Below, piece after piece: positions 8,059-19,900 of a stretch of DNA of 64,000 nucleotides. The notes beneath the pieces are model-generated. The model saw only the letters and a program-made list of their open reading frames with translations. It made no database searches and was not told the DNA's origin. Numbering within the stretch: the stretch's first letter is position 1; each line of letters opens with the position of its first letter. The stretch is from an uncultured Eubacteriales bacterium (lineage in GTDB: Bacteria; Bacillota; Clostridia; Oscillospirales; Oscillospiraceae). The stretch spans positions 1-64,000 of the forward strand of contig CATXTO010000007.1 of NCBI GenBank assembly GCA_958402445.1, in the 5' to 3' direction. The translations under genes were made by a program, and so were the position numbers.

Positions 8059-11000
8059 ATGAATTCTTTCTGGCGGCGTTTGATTTCCCGGCTGCTGGTT
8101 TTGGCCCTTGTCGCCGGGCTTTGTCCGACGGTTCTGGCCGCGCAGGGGGCGGGAGGCTATTTTTACTTGGCCGCATTGACTGCAAAACAGGTGGTGATTG
8201 AGCCGGAGCCGGTGGCGTTTCAACCTGGGCAGACTCTGCGGCAGGCGTTGCTGGCCTGTGGCCACAGCCTGACCGGATTGGAACAGGGTTTCGTCTCCGC
8301 AGTGGATGGTGTGGCTGAGAACTACTTCTTGTATTATGATCAGGGCTCATATGACCTGGACGCGCCCGCTTCATCAGCCAGCGGCGTATTGCTCACCACG
8401 ACAGAGACCGGTTGGTCCCCGAATACCCAAGCCCTCCTGGTACGGATGGGGCAGTACCGGGAGATGGAAAACGGGGTGCAAAACTACCCCGACGCCCAGA
8501 CAGCGTACGCATCGGCCCTGGCGGTGCTGCAGGCCGGGGATACCGCCGGCGCAAAAGGCTGTCTTGCGGCGTTAAATCAGGCCATTCAGGATTTTGACAA
8601 ACTCCTGGATGGCCCCAAGGCCGCTGTGACGTTCCAAATTACCCAGGGGCAGCAGACGCTGACCCAAGCACAGATTGCTTTGACGGGCATCTATGGCGAT
8701 TCTCACACCGCAGTGGGCAGCAGCATTTCCGTCATACCAGGCAGCTACCGCTTTTCCGTGTCTGACGGCGGCTGTAACCGGACGGAGGGTACGGTTGAAG
8801 TGAGCGGCAATGGCGCCGCGGTACGCCTGACGCTGCCCAGCGGCCAGTGGTTTGGCGCTGTGGACATATTAACGGCTTCAGGGGGGACAGATACCTATGA
8901 GAAAAGAGCGAACGGAGCCCAAGGAGCCCAATTCTATTTGCCGGACACCGTCGGCACGGCGGATACCTTCCTCCGTGCGCAACAGGGCCCGGATGTACCG
9001 GATGCAAAGACTACGCGTTTACGGATGTGCTATATCGGTGTGGAAGGCACGGACTATTCTGAGACCAATAAATCCTGGAATTCCACCACGGTAGCCATGG
9101 CAAACCTGGTTCAGCCCGGCATGGAGGGAAGGCGGTTTTCTTTGATTGGCCGTTATGAGGATGCGCAGGGCTACGCTATGATACAATCCTATCAAATGGA
9201 GCTGCTTCGCGTTCCCACGCTGTCCTCCCTGGCGGTGAGCGGCGGCGGGATTCAACTGCCCTTGGCCTTTTCTCCCCAAACTTTGACCTACCAACTGGAA
9301 ACTATCGTAGACAATCTGACGGTAATGCCTGTCGCGTTTGGGGATACTGGGTATCATGTGAGCGTTAATGGGACCGATTTAAACGCGGGGGGTAATGTGA
9401 CGCTGCAAAACCCCAGTGCAATCACCGTCGTAGTCCGGCATGACCAGGGCCAGCAACGGACCTATCAAATTGCAGTTGCCAAACGGGAGGCAGTGTCCGT
9501 CACCTTGGAGCATGACGCCGGAGTAGAGGTCCAGGTGTTTAACGCCGCCGCCGCGGAGGTCGCGCCACAAAAAACAGAGGGGGCCGCGCGGACTTATTCC
9601 CTGAACCCAGGAGAAAACTATACTTATCGGACGACACAGGACACCTATTATCATACTTCGGAAAGCTTCACGGCCTCTAGGAATCTGCGATTAAAGGCCG
9701 CTTCCCCGGTTCGTACGGATTGGCTGACCTCTTTGGCGGCGGCAAACGGCACCACGGCGGCGAAGCTGAAATCCGATTCGTATCCCATGGATAAGGCATT
9801 CGATCCCAGCATGCATTCTTATACCTTTACAGTGAGCGACTGCAACAGCGTAATGGGCCTCTGGGCGACCGCGTCCGCCAACGCAGGAGATGTGAGTCTT
9901 TCGGCCGCATACAGCAGGCGCTCCGACGGACAGGAGAAGACGATAGCGGTCACTTCGGGCAGCCAGAACGGCAGAATGCTTTCCGGCTTTGTAGAGGTCT
10001 CCGGTTACGGCAATCAGGCGGTCCTGCGGATTGCACGCTCGGCCGGCGGCGTTCAGTATTATCAGGATTACATCCTGCAAACCGGCCGTTCCCTTCATGC
10101 ATATGAATTAGAATTGTCTGCGGACGGGGCTTCCGTAGTGCTCAACGACGGCATTGGGTTTGACCGGGATCAAATGGCTTACACGGCAGAGCTGCCCCAG
10201 GGGATCGTGGAAGCAGACTTGCATTTGCAGTTTCCCAAAACCGCCCAGGGTGTCGGCACCTACGGCGGCTATACAGCGGATATTTTGATAGGGGAGTCCA
10301 GCCAGCACATCGACTATGTCCACGAAATGCCGGCCACAGTGCAGGTGGTTTTAAACCCCAATCAACAGAAGGAAACCATCTCTGTGCAAATTCGCCATCC
10401 GGACCAGACGTCGGTGGTCGCCACCTATTCCATTGTGCTGGAAAAACTTCCGCCGGTGACGGTAAACTTCCGCCTTTCCCCTGCGCAGGCGGTGCTGAAC
10501 CTTTATGATACAAGCACGGGCCGGCGAGCCTGGCCCGGCGAAACTGGCGATTATGCTCTGCTACAGGGGCATACCTACGGCTACACCGTAAGCTGTGCCG
10601 GCTATGTGGCGCAGAGTGGTAGCTTGGCGGCGGACCAAAGCAAAACGCTAGAGGTCGCGCTGCGCCAGGCGCCGGTCAATGGGGCATTACAGACCGACCT
10701 GGAGGCTTCCTGGCCTGGGTTCCGGGCGGATGAGGACAACAACGGGGTCGTCTCCACGGCGCTTCCGCAGAAGGACGAGGAGGCGCTGCTGTACTGGGCC
10801 AGTAAGCTGGGGGAGGGCTACTCTGCCGGTGCGGTGGGCTCTCCGATTCTAGTGGACGGCTACGTATACACCTATGCGGGAAACACCCTCTTTAAAGTAG
10901 ATACCATAAGCGGCGAGATCGTGGCCCAAGGGACCATGGATCACAGCTCCTCCTTTGCCATTAATCCGCCCACCTACGCGGAGGGAATGATTTTTGTCGG

Positions 11001-13374
11001 CCTTTCCAACGGCGGCATCCAGGCCTTCAACGCCAATACTTTGGAGTCACTGTGGCTTTATATGGACCCGTTGGGCGGCCAGCCCAACTGCCCCATTATT
11101 TATCAGGACGGCTACCTTTACACTGGATTCTGGAATGGCGAGAGTATGACCGCAAATTTTGTCTGTTTAACGGCGACAGATGAGGACCCGGGCCAGGCAA
11201 TGGAGACCAAGACCGCGGTCTGGACCTATTCTTCAGCAGGCGGATTTTATTGGGCTGGCGCCTGCGTCAGGGAGAAGTTTCTGCTGGTTGGCACGGACGA
11301 CGGAGCGGCAGGCTATACCACGGGTCATGCCAACCTTTTGTCCCTAGATCCCAAAACAGGCCAACTTCTGGACAGTCTACAGATGCAGCAGCCAGGGGAC
11401 ATCCGCTGCTCCATTGTGTATGATCAGCAAACGGACGCCTATTACTTTACCTCTAAGGGCGGTTATTTCTATGGAGTTCAAGTCCTTGATTCCGGTGCGA
11501 TTCAAGGGGACTCCCTGCGCGTGCTGCCGCTGAACAACGGCAGCGGCAGCGCCAGCACGCCGCCTATGAGCACCTCCAGCCCGGCAATCTACCAGGGAAG
11601 AGCGTACATCGGCGTATCTGGGAAAAGTCAATTCAGCGCCTACTCCGGTCATCATATCGCTGTGCTGGACCTGGATGCCTGGAAAATTGCCTATCAGGTT
11701 CCTACCCAGGGGTATCCGCAGACCAGCGGCCTGCTGACAACCGCCTACCAACAGAAGGAGGGCGCCGTATACGTTTATTTCTTTGACAATTATACGCCGG
11801 GGAAGCTGCGCATGCTGCAGGACCGCCCAGGGCAGACTGCGCCCAGTCTGGTGACGCGAGAGCAGTACACCGCCGGAGGGAAGGAGCACACCGTGGATAC
11901 GGCTTATGCCCTTTTTACACCCAGCGGCGCGCAGGCGCAATATGCTATCTGCAGTCCCATTGTAGATGAATATGGCACCCTGTATTTCAAAAATGATTCT
12001 GCCTATTTGATGGCGGTCGGCAGCACCATAGCCTGTCTTCAGGTGACGAAACTGCCTGAAAAGACCCGCTATACGCCGGGGGAGATCTTTGACCCCACCG
12101 GTATGACGGTAATCGCGTATTATACCAACGGCGCGTCCCGAGATGTCACGGATTACGTCTCGTATTCCGAAGAGCCTTTGACGCAGGCGGACACGGAGCT
12201 GCAAATTACCTTCCCCTATGTGCTCTATCAAAATCGCGAGGGGCAGTCCGGTGTTGCTTACGATGTACCGGTCACTTCCCTGGACCTGCGGTTTGGAACG
12301 GCGTCTGAGGATGAAATGGCGGCGGAGGCCGTAGAACAGACAATTGATTCCATCGTATTTCCCATCACAGAGGAGAGCAAGCAGAGCATCGACGCGGCCA
12401 GAGCCGCCTACGACGCCCTCACAGAGGCGCAGAAATTGTTGGTTAGCAATTACGCTCGACTGGTGCAAGCAGAGGCGGACTATGCCGCCCTGACCCATGG
12501 CCACACGTTTGGCGCCTGGAGCTCCAATGGAAACGGCACGCACAGCAGAATCTGCTCCTGCGGCGCAGTGGAGACGGAGCCCTGTTCTTGCAGCACGGAA
12601 GTCCTGGAGGAGGCCGGTTGCACAGAAAAAGGCCTCCAGCGCCGGATCTGTACGCTTTGCGCCTGGCAGACGGAGGAGGAAATCCCCACGCTGGGTCACG
12701 ACTGGGGCGACTGGCAGGTCGAGGTGCCGGCTACCTGCTTTGCTGATGGCACGGAGCTTCAAACCTGCGCCCGTTGCGGGCAAACGCAGGAGCGGACAAT
12801 TCCGGCGGACTCCTCTGCCTGCCCTTCCAAATCCTTTTCCGATGTAAACCCAAAGCTGTGGTATCACGAGGGAATCGATTACGTGGTTGCAGCGGGCCTC
12901 ATGAACGGAACCGGGAAGTCCGCCTTCTCACCGGAGGCTGGCATGACTCGAGGTCAGCTGGTCACGGTGCTGTATCGACGGGAGGGTACGCCTGCGGTTT
13001 CTGGCGCCAGTCCTTTTGCAGATGTGCGGCCCGGACGGTACTATACGGAGGCGGTGCAATGGGCCGCGGAACATAGTATTGTCACAGGGACTACCGCTAC
13101 CAGGTTTAATCCGGAGGGCAGGATCACCCGGGAGCAGATTGCCACAATTTTGTTCCGGTACGCCCAATACAAAGGAATAGACACCACGCCCTCCGGGAGC
13201 TTGAACTCCTATCAGGATGGAAAGCGGATCAGCAACTATGCCAAGACAGCAATGTCCTGGGCGGTTGGCAGCGGTCTCATTCAGGGCGTAGAAGGCAACC
13301 GCCTGGCCCCGCAAAACAGCGCTACCCGCGCTCAGGTGGCAACCATCCTCATGCGGTTTTGTAAGCAAAACTAG
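8059..13374 (+). CDS. Giant secreted SLH protein with cadherin-like and PQQ-type beta-propeller domains
   Basis: 1771 residues. The ATG at 8059 follows GGAGGTGCGTG, 16 bases after the transglutaminase stop. Signal peptide residues 1-30 end near VLAAQ. Several cadherin-like beta-sandwich units follow (about 388-470 and 555-800; pattern 'LSSLAVSGG..L..AFSPQTLTYQ'). A PEGA-like segment lies at about 800-870. A PQQ/quinoprotein-type propeller spans about 880-1324 (VGSPILVDGYVYTYAGNTLF, LYWASKLGEG). An Ig-like domain (about 1326-1414), a helical linker, two to three Cys-rich C-x-x-C repeats (about 1481-1580) and three SLH repeats (1591-1771; KSFSDVNPKLWYHEG, ITREQIATILFRYA) complete it. SLH domains bind secondary cell-wall polymer, so the protein is surface-anchored. 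It is the last gene of the block and the likeliest substrate or partner of MoxR-DUF58-transglutaminase (inference). Confidence 0.88.
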   Translation: MNSFWRRLISRLLVLALVAGLCPTVLAAQGAGGYFYLAALTAKQVVIEPEPVAFQPGQTLRQALLACGHSLTGLEQGFVSAVDGVAENYFLYYDQGSYDLDAPASSASGVLLTTTETGWSPNTQALLVRMGQYREMENGVQNYPDAQTAYASALAVLQAGDTAGAKGCLAALNQAIQDFDKLLDGPKAAVTFQITQGQQTLTQAQIALTGIYGDSHTAVGSSISVIPGSYRFSVSDGGCNRTEGTVEVSGNGAAVRLTLPSGQWFGAVDILTASGGTDTYEKRANGAQGAQFYLPDTVGTADTFLRAQQGPDVPDAKTTRLRMCYIGVEGTDYSETNKSWNSTTVAMANLVQPGMEGRRFSLIGRYEDAQGYAMIQSYQMELLRVPTLSSLAVSGGGIQLPLAFSPQTLTYQLETIVDNLTVMPVAFGDTGYHVSVNGTDLNAGGNVTLQNPSAITVVVRHDQGQQRTYQIAVAKREAVSVTLEHDAGVEVQVFNAAAAEVAPQKTEGAARTYSLNPGENYTYRTTQDTYYHTSESFTASRNLRLKAASPVRTDWLTSLAAANGTTAAKLKSDSYPMDKAFDPSMHSYTFTVSDCNSVMGLWATASANAGDVSLSAAYSRRSDGQEKTIAVTSGSQNGRMLSGFVEVSGYGNQAVLRIARSAGGVQYYQDYILQTGRSLHAYELELSADGASVVLNDGIGFDRDQMAYTAELPQGIVEADLHLQFPKTAQGVGTYGGYTADILIGESSQHIDYVHEMPATVQVVLNPNQQKETISVQIRHPDQTSVVATYSIVLEKLPPVTVNFRLSPAQAVLNLYDTSTGRRAWPGETGDYALLQGHTYGYTVSCAGYVAQSGSLAADQSKTLEVALRQAPVNGALQTDLEASWPGFRADEDNNGVVSTALPQKDEEALLYWASKLGEGYSAGAVGSPILVDGYVYTYAGNTLFKVDTISGEIVAQGTMDHSSSFAINPPTYAEGMIFVGLSNGGIQAFNANTLESLWLYMDPLGGQPNCPIIYQDGYLYTGFWNGESMTANFVCLTATDEDPGQAMETKTAVWTYSSAGGFYWAGACVREKFLLVGTDDGAAGYTTGHANLLSLDPKTGQLLDSLQMQQPGDIRCSIVYDQQTDAYYFTSKGGYFYGVQVLDSGAIQGDSLRVLPLNNGSGSASTPPMSTSSPAIYQGRAYIGVSGKSQFSAYSGHHIAVLDLDAWKIAYQVPTQGYPQTSGLLTTAYQQKEGAVYVYFFDNYTPGKLRMLQDRPGQTAPSLVTREQYTAGGKEHTVDTAYALFTPSGAQAQYAICSPIVDEYGTLYFKNDSAYLMAVGSTIACLQVTKLPEKTRYTPGEIFDPTGMTVIAYYTNGASRDVTDYVSYSEEPLTQADTELQITFPYVLYQNREGQSGVAYDVPVTSLDLRFGTASEDEMAAEAVEQTIDSIVFPITEESKQSIDAARAAYDALTEAQKLLVSNYARLVQAEADYAALTHGHTFGAWSSNGNGTHSRICSCGAVETEPCSCSTEVLEEAGCTEKGLQRRICTLCAWQTEEEIPTLGHDWGDWQVEVPATCFADGTELQTCARCGQTQERTIPADSSACPSKSFSDVNPKLWYHEGIDYVVAAGLMNGTGKSAFSPEAGMTRGQLVTVLYRREGTPAVSGASPFADVRPGRYYTEAVQWAAEHSIVTGTTATRFNPEGRITREQIATILFRYAQYKGIDTTPSGSLNSYQDGKRISNYAKTAMSWAVGSGLIQGVEGNRLAPQNSATRAQVATILMRFCKQN

Positions 13375-13399
13375 AAAAATTCAGTTACCGTTTTAAGTT

Positions 13400-13432
13400 G
13401 TAGAGGCCGGCTTTTATAAAGCCGGCCTCTAC
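13400..13432 (+). terminator. Strong hairpin ending the seven-gene block
   Basis: GTAGAGGCCGGCTTT pairs exactly with AAAGCCGGCCTCTAC around a 3-base loop, 26 bases after the SLH gene stop. A T-rich stretch (GCATTTTTTG) comes a little later rather than immediately. Confidence 0.75.
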
Positions 13433-13928
13433 GTGTAAACAAAGCATTTTTTGTTCTGGATGGAACATTAAAAAAACGGATCGGCCAGATAAAAGATGCT
13501 TATCTCCTGTAGTTCGGCAAGCTTTTCCATATGTCGGAATTTTATAATGAATTTCACTGTATTTAGACATATAAAGTGCCTAATACCCAAAAAATGTAAA
13601 ATTAGCTCGATAAATTAAAATTGAGTGACATGAAAACCGCAATAAGCGGTTACGGGACAAAACAACACTAAATTTGCGCGATAATACTATACAAAATAAA
13701 TTTACAAAATTTGTTTTTTTGTACAAAGTTTATGAAATACGTCCAAATTCCCCCTATTTTTGGTTGACTTATACAAAATATAACGATAAAATTACGACAT
13801 AGAAAACGCGTTAAATAATTAGGGGAGCATTACTTTTTCGTTGTTCTACGTTTGGATACCTTCCGGCGCCCGGCGGCGTCGGATGATAATTGTATCAAAA
13901 AAACAAATTGAGAAAGGAAGGGAATCAT
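13433..13928 (+). other. AT-rich leader region upstream of the giant subtilase
   Basis: About 500 bases far richer in A+T than the rest of the window, with no believable coding frame. It holds a small hairpin (AACCGC-AATAA-GCGGTT, 13635-13651), the promoter at 13764-13792 and a roughly 130-base untranslated leader ending in a GAAAGGAAGGGA ribosome binding site. The extended AT tract upstream of the -35 box could act as an UP element (inference). Confidence 0.6.
13764..13792 (+). promoter_or_regulatory. Sigma-A-type promoter of the subtilase gene
   Basis: TTGACT (13764-13769), 17-base spacer, TAAAAT (13787-13792), in an AT-rich context. It would give a leader of about 130 bases. Confidence 0.75.
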
Positions 13929-16900
13929 ATGAAGAAGACTCATCCGGCAAAACGTATCCTATCTTTGTTGTTGGTATTTGCAATGATCTTTGCGCTCTAT
14001 ATGCCCGCTCGCGCGGCGTCTGGCTCAGAAGATAGCAAGGCCAGCTTCAAAAAGGTGGATACAACTGTTTCCGCGGACTTGAGTAATCGAGTCGCGGAAA
14101 CGGCGGAGGAGGAACCGGCCTATGGACCAAAGGAGAAGGTCCGTGTTTCGATTGTCCTGGAGGACAAGCCAACTGTGCAGGCGGGTTACGCCATTGAGGG
14201 CATTGCACAGAATCAGGCGGCAATCGCCTATCGAGACAAGCTAGAGGACAAGCAGGAGAGCATGGCCCAACAGATTTCCAAGCAGGCGCTGGGCGGTGCG
14301 AAGTTGGATGTGGTCTGGAACCTGACGCTGGCGGCGAACCTGATTTCCGCCAATGTGGAGTATGGCCAGATCGAAAAAATCAAGCAGGTTTCTGGTGTGG
14401 ACGCTGTCTACATTGAGCCGGTTTACGAACCAGACGTGGTTTCCGGCGGCTCCGCCGACGTGAACATGCTGCCGTCCTCTCATATGATCGGCAGCCCAAT
14501 CGCCTGGGAATCGGGATACACGGGAGCCGGCTCCCGGATCGCCATCATCGATACGGGCTTGGATACGGATCACCAGTCCTTCGATCCAGGCGCACTGGAA
14601 TACGCCTTGCAGGAGAATGCGGAATATATGGGCATGACCTACGAGGCGTACATAGAATCCCTGGATCTTTTGGACGCGCAGGAAATTGCGGGTGTCCTGG
14701 ATCAGCTGAACTCCTATAAGCGGACTTCGAGTCTGACTGGGGAGCAGCTGTATCGGAATACCAAGCTGGCCTACGCTTACAACTACATAGACCGGGACTT
14801 GGATGTGACCCATGACCATGACAGCGAGGGAGATCATGGTTCCCATGTCTCCGGTATCGCCACCTCGAACCGCTATGTCCCGGACGGGAACGGTGGTTAT
14901 GCTTCCGCGGCCGAAACGGTGAAAGTCAACGGTGTGGCGCCGGACGCCCAGATTCTCACCATGAAGGTCTTTGGTAAGGGCGGCGGCGCGTATCCCTCCG
15001 ACTATATGGTCGCCATTGAGGACGCCCTGGTGCTGGGCTGCGACTCTGTGAACCTGTCCTTGGGTTCGCCGAACCCTGGCTTCACCTATAGCAGCACGGT
15101 GTATTATAACGAGCTGTTTGACTCCCTGAACGAAACGGGTACGGTGGTTGTTTTCTCCGCCGGAAACTACGGCAGATGGTCCCAGAGCGCTACGAACCCC
15201 ACGGGACATCTGTATGGAGACGACGTGAACTTCTTCACCGGCGGGGACCCCGGCAGTATGCTCGATGCGTTCACCGTTGCCAGTGTGGACAACGCGGGCT
15301 TCACCGGCGCTCCCCTGGAGATTAACGGCAAGGAGTACACCTATAGCGAGAGCAATTACTCCAATGAGCACATGTATACCCTGGCCAATTCCGAGGAGGG
15401 GACAGAATATGATTACGTGTTCTTCACCGGAATTGGCGAGCCAGCGGATTATGAGGGCATTGATGTAACGGGGAAAGTGGTCCTGGTCTCCCGGGGCACC
15501 ACCTCGTTCTATGAAAAGCATGACGCCGCTGGGAATGCCGGCGCGGCAGCTGTAATTATCTATAACAATCAAGCCGGCGACCTGAATATGGACCTGTCGG
15601 ATTCCTCGTCAACCATTCCCTGTGTGAGCATGTCCCAGGCGGCTGCGCAGGCAATCCAGCAGGACAGCACCCTGCAGGATAACGGCACCTATACAGGGAA
15701 AGTTACCATATATCCCTTATTGGTGAAGTATGGAGACGGTAATCCCTACACCATGAGTGACTTCTCCGCCTGGGGCACCTCGGGAGCTCTGACGATTAAG
15801 CCGGAGATCACCGCGCCTGGCGGCAATATTTACTCCTCGGTGAACAATGGGGACTACGGCATGAACAGCGGTACTTCCATGTCTGCTCCGCAGATCACCG
15901 GCATGGTGGCGGTGGTAGCGCAGTATCTAAGGGATAATGGACGGGTTCCTGATGGGGTGACCGCCCGGGCTATGGCCATGTCTCTTCTGATGTCCACCTC
16001 TGTTCCCATGACGGAAGAGGAGAGCGGCGAGCTGTACTCCATTTTGAGGCAGGGCTCTGGCCTTGCCAACGTGGGCAAGGCCGTCAGCGCGGACTCCTAT
16101 ATCAGCATGGATGACCGCGACGACGGCAAGGTGAAGGCGGAACTGGGAGACGACCCGGCGCGCACGGGCGAATACCATATTTCCTTTACCGTGCATAACA
16201 TGGCAACCCGCGTTCAGACTTACAAGCTGGATGCCACAACTTTGACGCAGAACTTGTTTGAGGATTATGCCAATAGCCAGCAGACAGAGCGCTGCGACTA
16301 TCTGGATGCCTTGACGACAAAATTAGAGGCAGACGTGGCCTACAAGGTCAACGGCAATGCTTCAAGTGGTTCCTTCCGGCTCCCGGCCAACGGCCAAGCC
16401 AAGGTTGAGGTGACCATTACGTTGCCGGCCGAGGTAAAGGCTTATCTGGACGAGAACTATGTGAACGGCGCCTATATTGAGGGCTATCTCTACGTCATGC
16501 CGGGCTCCACACAGGAAGGCGCTGTTGGCGTAACCCATTCCATCCCGTTCCTGGGCTTCTACGGGAGCTGGACTGATTCGTCCATGTTCGACGTAGGCAC
16601 CTATGCCGAGCGCTATTACGGCACAGAGGTGCGGGATTCCTATATTGGAGTGGATAAAACCAACTTCCTGACGGTGAACTACGCAGGGGATAGCAGCAGC
16701 TACTATTACATAGGCAACCCCCTGCTGGATGAGGACGAATACCTGCCGCAGCGGAATGCTTTCAATAACCAGGTGGGCAACAAATTCGCCCAAATGGTAT
16801 ACTCCCCCATCCGCAATGCAAGTGGCACGAGACTGGTCATTACCAATGCTGAGACCGGCGAGATTTACTACGAAGCCATCAGCACGAGTCAAGTGATCGG

Positions 16901-19900
16901 GGCGTATTATCACGGCAATAACGCCGTTTGGATGAATACCACCCGGCAGGCGAACGTGAACTGGGCCGGTACGGATGCCACCGGAGCCAAGCTGCCGGAG
17001 GGCACCAAGGTCAATATCTCCTTGGGGCTGGCGCCGGAGTACTATCGGAATGAGGACGGCTCCGTTAACTGGGAGGCCCTGGGAGACGGCGCTTATCTGA
17101 CGACTCAGACCACCATCGACAACACCGCGCCGGAGCTGGAGGACATCACCTTCAGTATCATGCGGAAGATGGTCGTCACGGCCAAGGACAACAACTATAT
17201 TGCCGGTGTGGTGGTGTACAACGCCGGCGGCACAAAGGTTTTGGGTACCTACACACCCAATGAGACAGTTCCGGGCGAGACCCAAACTGCTGCCTTTGAC
17301 CTGAAGGATGTGAAGGGAAGCAAATTCCTGGTAGCAGTCTACGACTATGCCATGAATGAAACCACCTATGAGGTCAACGTGGGCGGCGGCGGCGAAGAGG
17401 AAGAAGCCCATGATTTTATGGGATTCGATACCGATTTGAACGCTTGGGTCGGCTTCGATGTCGGCACGACGGAAGATGAGATTGAGACCCTGGCTACTTC
17501 CAGCGTGACCTTCTTCTCCGGCGCCTATGTGGACGGCTACATTTTCGCCGGCACGGATACCGGCGACCTGTACGTGATGAAGGAGGACGCTTTGAGCGCT
17601 CCCACATTCATCTGTTCCATGGGGGTTGTTATCACCGATATGGCCTACAACCCTGTGGATAGCGTGCTTTACGGTGTCAGCGGAGGAAAGCTATACGCGA
17701 TCGATAAGCTCATGGGCACCGTCACGCAGGTTGGCACGATGGGGCACGACACAAATACCCTGACCTGTGATGACAAGGGCAATTTCTATTTCCTGGATTA
17801 CAATACCTGTGAGCTGTATACCTTTACCCTGGAATCGCTGGCAACAGATGCCAGCAAATACGATATGAACGGCGACCAGCAGTTCGACGAAGCGGACGCC
17901 CAGTATCTTCTGGATTATGTGGCCGGTGTGCAGACTACACTTGCCGCAGACGGGGATATCAACGGAGACGGCAGTATCACGTCTTATGATGCGTATTGCT
18001 TGTTGGGTATCCTGGACGAGGGCCTGGCGCCGGTGAAGCTGGTTGGCCCCACCGGGTATCAGATGAACTATGTCCAGTCCATTGCCTGGAGTCCCAACGA
18101 CGGCAACATCTACTGGACGCAGCTCTATTCCGGTTCCGGCACACAAAAGGACCTGGTGAAAATTGATCCGAAGACCGGCGCAGCCGTGAAAGTGGGCGAA
18201 TTGATGTGGGAGACCACGGCCCTGATCGTCAATCCCAAGAAGGGCGGCGGCGGATGGTACGATCCCACCACGGAGATCGGCTCCATGACAATCTCCGAGG
18301 AACAAATGAACCTGATTGTGGGCGGCAGCAAGACTCTGGAAGTGACCATTATGCCCTGGACGGTGAAGGACCGTACAGTAACATGGAGTTCCTCCGACCC
18401 GGATGTGGCGACGGTGGACGCAAATGGATTGGTCACGGCAGTGAGCGGCGGTGCCTGCACCATCACGGCGACGGCCAAAATAGACCCGTCCAAGTCGGTT
18501 TCCTGCGAGGTCACCTGTGAGACGGTGGACTTCACCCTGAAGGGCGCCCTGCAGGATGCAGAGGGTAACTCCAAGTTCTTTGATTGGAACCTGGAGACCG
18601 AGAAGACCTGGACGCCTGGCACGGAGATCGATACCTCCCTGGCCTCCGTCACCTATGACAAACGCAGCGACGTTTTGTTCGTGCAGGATGCCAACGAGAA
18701 CGTTTGGGCGTCCCATAAGGTGGACATGAAGACCGGCACGTCTCTGGAGACCTCCGGCGCGTCCGAATTTGGTATGGCCCTGTCGGATATGGCGTCCATG
18801 GAGTACTTCGGCACTGCGGATGATCCGCTGGCAACCGGCGTCTACGGAATTTACCTATTTACTCCGAAGGACCCCATGCTGAATGATTTCACCCTAGGCT
18901 GGAACATGAGCCTTTATCTGATGATCTACACCAATGCCTCCAGATATGTAGCGGTGGCCTCCGGCGGCGTGGTGGAAGGCGAGGAGGAAGGCACCTACAC
19001 TGACTTTATCTATGCTTTGGATGATGGAGGGTCCCTGTGGGTGTTCTGGTACGATGGAACCAGCAGTATTGACTTCAATTACTTCCCAACGGATCTGACC
19101 CTGGACTTCCCCACCAATGGGGATTACCAGTATTGCTCCTTGGTGGAGGACCATGAAAGCGGCACCTTGTTCCTGTCTTACTATACGGGCCAGACCAATG
19201 AAGTTTACATGCTGAGGTTCAATGGCACGGCCTTTGAATCAACCTATCTGGGCAATTTTGGACAGGACGTATGGCCTGCCTGCCTGTATGCGGCGGAGCC
19301 AAACGGTGCTATCCCCGATAGCGTGTCGGTGAAGGATATGCGTCCCGACGAGGCCATGACGATCGATGCGGTACCCGTTACGCCGGAAGCTCTGAGCGGC
19401 CTGCAATCCCAGACGGCTGCCCCCGCAAAGGCGGACGTGAATGCCAATGCGCCTGACGGCGTCGCGGCGCCCCAGGACGTGTCCTATGACGATGCGGCCA
19501 AGACCGTTACCCTGGAGATCCCGGCCACCGAGGCTACCACCAACGGCATGATGAGCTTCTCCTATGACAAGGAAGCCCTGACCCTGTCTAAGGTGGAGAG
19601 CACGGTGCAGTTGAACGCGGCCAATCTGGCCAACGGCAACTTTGCCTATGCTACACTAAATCCCATGGAGAAAGAAAATGTTCTGGTTACCTTGACCTTT
19701 ACCTGCACGGAAAAGGCTGGGGATACTGCAAAGATCACCGTGAAGACCACCGAGCGGAATGACAAGGCTGTTTCCGAAACGGAGGTTTACGAGGTTGGTC
19801 TGGACCACAACTGGAACGATTGGGAGACCGTAACTGAGCCGACCTGTACAGAAGAAGGCCTGGAGCGCCGGACCTGTAAGGACTGTGATGCGGAGGAGAC

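Noticed and set aside
11377..12867. 496-codon open frame on the minus strand inside the SLH propeller gene
   Set aside because: It lies wholly antisense to a well-supported gene, has no recognisable domains and an implausible Arg/Gly-rich composition. Long antisense frames are common opposite biased codons in this window (also 14241-15572, 16362-17411, 17691-18716 and 19917-20906).
13385..13570. 61-codon minus-strand frame in the AT-rich region
   Set aside because: It runs through the terminator hairpin, has no ribosome binding site and no family resemblance.
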